Positions 59,419-64,000 of a DNA stretch of 64,000 nt are shown here, in pieces. Under the pieces are notes generated by a model. It made no database searches, was not told where the DNA came from, and was given only the letters and a program-made list of their open reading frames with translations. Position 1 is the first letter of the stretch. Every line of letters begins with the position of its first letter. Source of the DNA: Clostridia bacterium (GTDB taxonomy: Bacteria; Bacillota; Clostridia; Christensenellales; Aristaeellaceae). A program made the translations under genes and the position numbers. Location: NCBI GenBank assembly GCA_017526525.1, contig JAFXRG010000041.1, positions 36,228-100,227 on the forward strand, read 5' to 3'.

Positions 59419-59447
59419 ATTATAGGATGTTTTCTCCATGAATACAA
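59419..59447 (-). promoter_or_regulatory. Promoter of the sugar-binding protein/GGDEF operon
   Basis: Minus strand TTGTAT (59447-59442), 17 bases, TATAAT (59424-59419), about 45 bp before the start. Confidence 0.65.
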
Positions 59448-59533
59448 TTGGTAAATTTTGGTTTTTTACAATCGGGGAGGAAAGGCAGCCGCTGCCCTTT
59501 GTATTTCCCGGGGTTTTGCCCGGCAGTTTATCC

Positions 59534-59569
59534 CGAAAAAAGAAACCGGCAGCCGATACCGGCTGCCGG
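59534..59569 (-). terminator. Intrinsic terminator of the 292-aa secreted protein gene
   Basis: A stem of nine or more GC-rich pairs (59546-59554 with 59561-59569) followed on the minus strand by TTTCTTTTTTCGG. It lies about 80 bases after the stop at 59647. Confidence 0.75.
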
Positions 59570-59646
59570 GGGATTAACCTTCGGTTTGAGAACGACCCGG
59601 TCCGGCGGATAATCCCCGGATTCCGCTTTCACGGGCAGGGAAGGGA

Positions 59647-60525
59647 TCAGTTTTCCCCGTAATTCTCCAGCGTTGTAACAAAGGCCAGGAAAGAGCTGAC
59701 GCTGCAACGGACGGAAGCATCCTCACGCAGGGACTCCAGGTGTTCTGCCACGCCAGCATCGTAATAAGCATCCGTCAGCTTTTCATTTTCCTGCAACAGA
59801 CGCAGTGCTTCTTCGGTGACAGCCGGTTCAGCTGCATCAAACGCTTCCAGTTCTTCTTCGGTGAGCAAGGCACGGGCGGCAAACATTTCGGGGGCGAGTT
59901 CATCCGCCTTTACCAGCCAGATCGCGTTTTCAAAGCAGAAAGAGAACACATCATTGACCGCGGCGGCGATTTTAAGCTCTCCGCCGGCAGATCCGGCTTC
60001 CGCAAAAGTGACCGGACGGAAATAACCTTCTGCCAGGGTCTCCGCAGACGGAGCATTGACTGTTTCGCGGACCAGGTTCATTTCAGCGCTTTCGCCCAGA
60101 TAGGAATCCTCCCATTTCAGCACGCCGTCTTCCGTCAGGGTGAAACGGCCTTTTCCCTGATCCTCCAGAAACTCTGCTTCATTTTCATTGCTTTCCGCAT
60201 CCAGACTGGTATACCGGACGTAGAGACCGTTGTCATAGACCAGTCCGGTTCCGTCCTCATGGGCGGTCATCCGGTAACTGTCAAAGGAATCCGCGGAATT
60301 GGCCCAGGTCATACAGATGATGTAGTTTCCGCCGGGAGTTTCGCCCAGCATATCGTTGGACCAGGCTTCAAAGTCCCGCAGGATCACAATCTGGGCGCGG
60401 TCAAATTCAGGATCGGACCAGGAACCCGTAAAATCGGGCGTTTCGGGGCTTTCCGCGAAAGCTGCCATCGGCAGGAGTCCGGCAAGCATCAGGACAGAGA
60501 GAATCAGTGCAATCCATTTTTTCAT
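59647..60525 (-). CDS. Secreted protein of unknown function (292 aa)
   Basis: Signal peptide at 1-24 (MKKWIALILS, hydrophobic core, AFA-ES). The mature start SPETPDFTGSWSDPEFDRAQIVI and the following beta-rich section (about 30-150, with GKGRFTLTEDGVLKWEDSY) look lipocalin-like; this is only a resemblance. The C-terminal half has a Glu/Ala-rich helix. Start is ATG at 60525 with GGAGGT six bases upstream; the first ATG of that group at 60531 touches the binding site. Frame beyond this is a chance extension. Confidence 0.8.
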   Translation of the reverse strand: MKKWIALILSVLMLAGLLPMAAFAESPETPDFTGSWSDPEFDRAQIVILRDFEAWSNDMLGETPGGNYIICMTWANSADSFDSYRMTAHEDGTGLVYDNGLYVRYTSLDAESNENEAEFLEDQGKGRFTLTEDGVLKWEDSYLGESAEMNLVRETVNAPSAETLAEGYFRPVTFAEAGSAGGELKIAAAVNDVFSFCFENAIWLVKADELAPEMFAARALLTEEELEAFDAAEPAVTEEALRLLQENEKLTDAYYDAGVAEHLESLREDASVRCSVSSFLAFVTTLENYGEN

Positions 60526-60966
60526 GTTCATACCTCCAGTTATGTGTGTTTGTTTATTTATTTTCCGGCCGGAAACGCTTCTTACCCTGCGATTCCGGAT
60601 CCGGGGGTACCCCTGTTTTTGTGCTGTTCCCATGGAATTTCCGTGAACCGTATCCGCCAGATCCCATCACCTCCCCGGGCGTTTGGTCTATCGGCTTCCA
60701 CTGATTGATACGAAGCAGGATCTTTCTGTGTCAGATGGTGCGCCGGATTTTGGCAGATTCCGTTAATTTCCCGAAAAATACTGCCGGAGCAACCGGGACG
60801 GGGCACCGGGGAGGCCGTCACGAAGCCGTGAGATTTGGATCCCTTACAGAAGGAAAACGAACGACGGAGGGAAAATATTATTGTAAAGAAATTTTTCTGA
60901 CAGCTTTCCCGGCGCTCCGGCCAAGACCGCGGAGCTGCGACCCGGGGAGAGGAGAAACGCAGCATC
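60526..60966. other. Gene-free stretch (441 bp) between divergent genes
   Basis: No supportable gene and no promoter with good spacing on either strand. It contains small GC hairpins such as CACG-AAGC-CGTG near 60821. An A/T-rich patch (about 60870-60895) precedes the clostripain gene. No riboswitch class recognised. Possibly a long leader for the protease gene. Confidence 0.5.
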
Positions 60967-63117
60967 ATGAAAGCAAATCCTGAGAAGAGAATCCGGAAAT
61001 TCCTGTTTTTCCTGGGCGCCATGGCGGCAGCCCTGGGAGTGTTTTTTGCGGGCCTTTGCGGCGCGGCGGCGGAGGAAGGGGCCCCGGCACCCGGAGATGA
61101 AGCGGCTGAATGGACCGTGCTGATTTACGTATGCGGTTCCGATCTGGAATCGCAGTACAGTTTCGCCACCGGGAACCTGCAGGAGATCGCCGGGGTGCAC
61201 GAACCGGAAAACCGGATCGGGACCATCCTTGCCGACGTGAGAGATATTTCCGACCTGCAGGTGAAGCTGCCGGGACAGGTCCATATTCTGCTGGAGACCG
61301 GCGGGGCCTCCGAATGGCATGCGCAGGATCTGGGAATGGAGATCCGGACTGACTGCCTGCAGGACTGGGAATATATTCCGGGAAAAGGCAACGAAAACGG
61401 TGAATTCCGGATGCTTCGGGAAAAACCGCTGGCCAGTATGGCCGAAGCCGGAACGCTGGCAGAATTTATTTCCTGGGGACAGGCAAACTATCCCGCAAAG
61501 AAATACGCGCTGATTCTCTGGGATCACGGCGGCGGAAGCAAGACGGGCCTGTTTATCGACGAACTGTTTTCCGGGGATTTTATGGCCCTGGATGAACTGA
61601 AGGAGGCGCTGGCGGCCGGCGGCGTGCATTTTGAAGCGATTGTTTTTGATGCCTGCATGATGGCCAATATTGAAACCGCATGCGCGGTCCGGGAATATGC
61701 CTCCTGGATGATCGCATCCCAGGAAACGGTGCCCGCAAAGGGAACCGCCATCGGGGACTGGCTGCAGGAACTGCTGTACGTTACGGATGCTGACGGGCGG
61801 TCGCTGGGCCGATGGATCTGCGACATGACACAGATCAAATTCGCCAATGAGGAGGATGAACAGTCCCGGGAAATGATGACCTGGTCGGTGATCAATCTTT
61901 CAAAAATAGAACGGCTGGCAAAGAATTTCGATAAATTTTTTGCCGGCATGAATGAATTTTACGTAAAGTATCCGCTTCTTCTGTCAAGTTTTGTCCGCAG
62001 CGTCTTCCATACGGAACAGTACGGAAACGGATCGGAGAACATGATGGATCTGGCGGGAATCCTGTATGAGCAATCCCTCCGGAGCGTGGCGGATGAATCC
62101 CTGCAGTGGGAAATGCAGGATGCCCTGGCGGAAGCGGTGGATTACTGCCTGCGGGGGGCAGGAAAACCGGCAGCCAGGGGGCTCTCGTTCTGCTATGCTA
62201 CGAATTTCACGCTTCCAGAGCTGGACGTATACGCAAGAAACTGTCCGAGTCCCAGCTATCTTGCGCTGCTGGATGCCATCAGCCCATGGACCGCACCGGA
62301 CGAGGTTTATCAGCAGGTGGCAAAACTGCCGGAGATGGCGGAACTGCCGGGAAGCACCATTACAATTCACAAGACGGTACTGGAAGACGGGGTGCCGGCA
62401 TTTTCGGTGGAGGATGAAAACAATTACCTGGGAGCGGTTACCTGCAATCTGTACAAAATGGATGAGGAAACCGAACAAATGATCAGCCTCGGCCTGGTGC
62501 CCGCCCTTTACGAGACAGACAGCGGGATTTACCATTGGCATACAAACGGATACTGGGCATCGATTGACGGAAATCTGTGCCATCTGGAGATGCTGACCAT
62601 TCCCCTGAACGGAAATTACGACATCCTGTTCAATATCCCGATTTCCGTGGATGCCAGAAGATGGAACATGCGGAGCGGATACCGCTGGAAAAAGGACCTC
62701 TTTGAAGTCTACGGCCTGTGGCAGGGATTCAACGCGGACAACCAGATGTTCAACCGGAATTCAAGGCCGATTTCCAGCGTGACGGGGCAGGAATACTACC
62801 TGATCTATCCTGTGGTGTCGGAGGACGGCCTGCTGTACGGGGAATATGAGCCCAGCGGCCCGATGACCTTCCAGCGGATGGTGAACATTGAAAAGACCTT
62901 GCTGCCGCCGGGGAACTATGAGCTGGAATACGTGCTGTATGATGTTTTTATCCGGCAGGTTTGCCTGGAACGGGTGAAGATGACCTGGGACGGAACCAGC
63001 ATGAAAATCACGGATTCTGCCTGGGAGGGAGATCAGACCATGGATATTTCCTCTTATTACACGAAGAATACGACGAATTTTTCCGTGCAGGATGTTGAAA
63101 AACTGACGGAAAACTGA
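60967..63117 (+). CDS. Clostripain-family (C11) cysteine protease, secreted
   Basis: 716 residues. Signal peptide at about 1-35 (KRIRKF, then hydrophobic). Peptidase C11 domain: WTVLIYVCGSDLES (about 49-62), catalytic His187 in LILWDHGGGS and Cys230 in IVFDACMMAN, then ASWMIASQETVP. Clostripain cuts after Arg or Lys and is activated by self-cleavage; the short loop between the His and Cys is consistent with that. The large C-terminal part (about 400-716) is beta-rich. It is probably an extracellular protease. AGGAG is 12 bases before the ATG. A UUCG-loop terminator follows. Confidence 0.93.
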   Translation: MKANPEKRIRKFLFFLGAMAAALGVFFAGLCGAAAEEGAPAPGDEAAEWTVLIYVCGSDLESQYSFATGNLQEIAGVHEPENRIGTILADVRDISDLQVKLPGQVHILLETGGASEWHAQDLGMEIRTDCLQDWEYIPGKGNENGEFRMLREKPLASMAEAGTLAEFISWGQANYPAKKYALILWDHGGGSKTGLFIDELFSGDFMALDELKEALAAGGVHFEAIVFDACMMANIETACAVREYASWMIASQETVPAKGTAIGDWLQELLYVTDADGRSLGRWICDMTQIKFANEEDEQSREMMTWSVINLSKIERLAKNFDKFFAGMNEFYVKYPLLLSSFVRSVFHTEQYGNGSENMMDLAGILYEQSLRSVADESLQWEMQDALAEAVDYCLRGAGKPAARGLSFCYATNFTLPELDVYARNCPSPSYLALLDAISPWTAPDEVYQQVAKLPEMAELPGSTITIHKTVLEDGVPAFSVEDENNYLGAVTCNLYKMDEETEQMISLGLVPALYETDSGIYHWHTNGYWASIDGNLCHLEMLTIPLNGNYDILFNIPISVDARRWNMRSGYRWKKDLFEVYGLWQGFNADNQMFNRNSRPISSVTGQEYYLIYPVVSEDGLLYGEYEPSGPMTFQRMVNIEKTLLPPGNYELEYVLYDVFIRQVCLERVKMTWDGTSMKITDSAWEGDQTMDISSYYTKNTTNFSVQDVEKLTEN

Positions 63118-63144
63118 AAAAAGTGAAAGAATCTGTTTCCTGAC

Positions 63145-63167
63145 AACCGGCTTCGGCCGGTTTTTTT
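63145..63167 (+). terminator. Intrinsic terminator of the clostripain gene
   Basis: A 7-bp stem AACCGGC / GCCGGTT with a UUCG tetraloop, followed by T5 or more. It lies about 28 bases after the stop. Confidence 0.9.
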
Positions 63168-63360
63168 ATAAAAATGTTAAATTTTTGTTACATTGGATAT
63201 GGTAAACTGACGGGAAATAGTATATAATCGTATCATCTATATGGAAAACTGGATTTTTATATCCTGTCTGCTGCTTCAGGCCGGAAGAAAAGCGATCAGG
63301 CAAGTGAACGTACCGGGACATTCGGAAGACCCGAAGACCGATAAAGAGAGGAATTTATCC
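63168..63360 (+). other. Leader and promoter region of the surface protein gene
   Basis: A consensus TATAAT at 63223-63228 with no good -35 at 16-18 bases. About 130 bases of leader follow with hairpin-forming pieces (CTTC-AGGCCG-GAAG near 63276 and a CGGG/CCCG pair near 63315). GAGAGGA is eight bases before the start. No known riboswitch recognised. Confidence 0.45.
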
Positions 63361-64000
63361 ATGAAAAAGCGTTTGGTAGCATTCATGCTGGTTCTGACAA
63401 TGTGCTGGAGCTCCACGGTGAATTTTAGCAGCGGAGCTTTTACCGCCTATGCAGAAATCCCGGAGAAGGAGTTTGAAGAATCTTCTCCTGCCGGGGAAGA
63501 AGAGGGCGAAGGCCTGCCGGAAAACCCAGCCGGAGAGACGCAGGGGTTGCCTGAAGCGAACCCCTCTCCGGAATCTGCCGGGGGTTCAGACCCGGAGGAG
63601 CTCCCTGCGGAAAACAAGGATGCCGGGGACGTCTCTGCCGAAGGCGGGGAGACCGGGAAAAACGCGGAGGAGACTGCGAAGGGAACAAATTCCGGAGAAG
63701 AATCCGCGGAAAGCGGGGACGCTCGGGATCAATCCGCAGAGGACAATGAAACGGAAAAAGAGTCCGCCGGGAATACGGATACGGAAGGCTCTGTAAATTC
63801 CGAAGAGGACGCGGAAGCGCCTGCGGAAGGTGCACAGTCCGGAGAAGAACCTGCAGGGGGGACGGACGGCGAAGAGCAGCCTGCGGAAGGTGCGCAGTCC
63901 GGAGAAGAACCTGCAGAGGGGACGGACGGCGAAGAGCAGACTGCGGAAGGTGCGCAGTCCGGAGAAGAACCTGCAGAGGGGACGGACGGCGAAGAGCAGA
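63361..64000 (+). CDS. Secreted surface protein with Glu/Ser/Gly-rich repeats (3' end outside window)
   Basis: Open to the end of the window; 213 residues visible. It begins with a signal peptide (MKKRLVAFMLVLTMCWSSTV, ending near AYA-EI). The mature chain is very acidic and low in complexity, rich in Glu, Gly, Ala, Ser and Pro, with no hydrophobic or structured domain in view. From residue 155 it consists of a 20-residue repeat encoded by a 60-bp tandem repeat. Such regions are stalks or linkers of large surface proteins; the functional domain probably lies beyond the window. Confidence 0.8.
   Translation, partial: MKKRLVAFMLVLTMCWSSTVNFSSGAFTAYAEIPEKEFEESSPAGEEEGEGLPENPAGETQGLPEANPSPESAGGSDPEELPAENKDAGDVSAEGGETGKNAEETAKGTNSGEESAESGDARDQSAEDNETEKESAGNTDTEGSVNSEEDAEAPAEGAQSGEEPAGGTDGEEQPAEGAQSGEEPAEGTDGEEQTAEGAQSGEEPAEGTDGEEQ
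63821..64000 (+). repeat. 60-bp tandem repeat, three copies in view
   Basis: Copies at 63821-63880, 63881-63940 and 63941-64000. The second and third are identical; the first differs at three positions. Each codes for the same 20 residues with small changes. The array runs into the window edge, so the number of copies is unknown. Confidence 0.95.

Noticed and set aside
63821-64000. CRISPR array
   Set aside because: The repeats are contiguous without spacers and stay in the reading frame of a protein.
1-64000. tRNA, rRNA, insertion sequence, integrase or phage genes
   Set aside because: I looked for cloverleaf ends, conserved rRNA strings, transposase motifs and terminal repeats and saw none.

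Overview
The window reads as one stretch of chromosome from a Gram-positive anaerobe of the Clostridia (Bacillota), most likely a gut or rumen carbohydrate fermenter. The evidence is GGAGG-type ribosome binding sites before nearly every gene, TTGACA/TATAAT promoters, a YlmH-type S4 protein, an SstT/L-serine dehydratase pair, clostripain-type and CotH-type secreted proteins, several GGDEF proteins, many cytoplasmic glycosidases, and a fairly high G+C. Aristaeellaceae or Christensenellales-like lineages would fit, but this is inference from gene content only. I see no rRNA, tRNA, CRISPR array, insertion sequence or phage gene.

Layout. 0-10.8 kb: end of a GGDEF gene, a large secreted protein of unknown function, a glycosidase-like protein, a MarR regulator with a heterodimeric ABC exporter, a second secreted protein that shares a domain with the first, and a shortened membrane GGDEF protein. 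11.0-13.9 kb: a serine uptake and deamination operon (zinc-ribbon protein, SstT, serine dehydratase). 13.9-21 kb: carboxylesterase, P-loop kinase, Gfo/Idh/MocA oxidoreductase, a secreted protein with a 52-residue companion, and a DUF218 membrane protein. 21-34 kb: MerR with an MMPL pump, GH9 glucanase, SUV3-like helicase, a second oxidoreductase, a second heterodimeric ABC exporter, an S4 protein and an unusual FMN dehydrogenase. 34-35.4 kb: a double GNAT protein.

35.5-52 kb is the most organised part. A LacI-type sugar sensor fused to a GGDEF domain precedes a GH2 glycosidase. Next come a LacI repressor and a discoidin-like protein, divergent from a long operon: sugar-binding protein, two permeases, heparinase II/III-like lyase, DUF2264 protein, GH88 unsaturated glucuronyl hydrolase and a GH2 beta-glucuronidase with the N-x-K carboxylate-binding motif. 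I read this as import and cytoplasmic breakdown of a uronic-acid-containing oligosaccharide. Two operator or cre-like palindromes bracket a strong promoter in front of it. No ATPase subunit is present, so a shared MsmK-type ATPase elsewhere is presumably used.

52-64 kb: flavodoxin, CotH-like secreted protein, GH51 arabinofuranosidase, a two-gene unit joining a secreted sugar-binding protein to a membrane dCache-GGDEF protein, a secreted protein of unknown function, a clostripain-family protease, and the start of a cell-surface protein with a 60-bp tandem repeat that runs off the end.

The recurring theme is sugar sensing tied to cyclic-di-GMP synthesis. Two independent arrangements place a sugar-binding fold next to a GGDEF domain, once as a fusion and once as an operon. 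These are the best candidates for an under-described system here.
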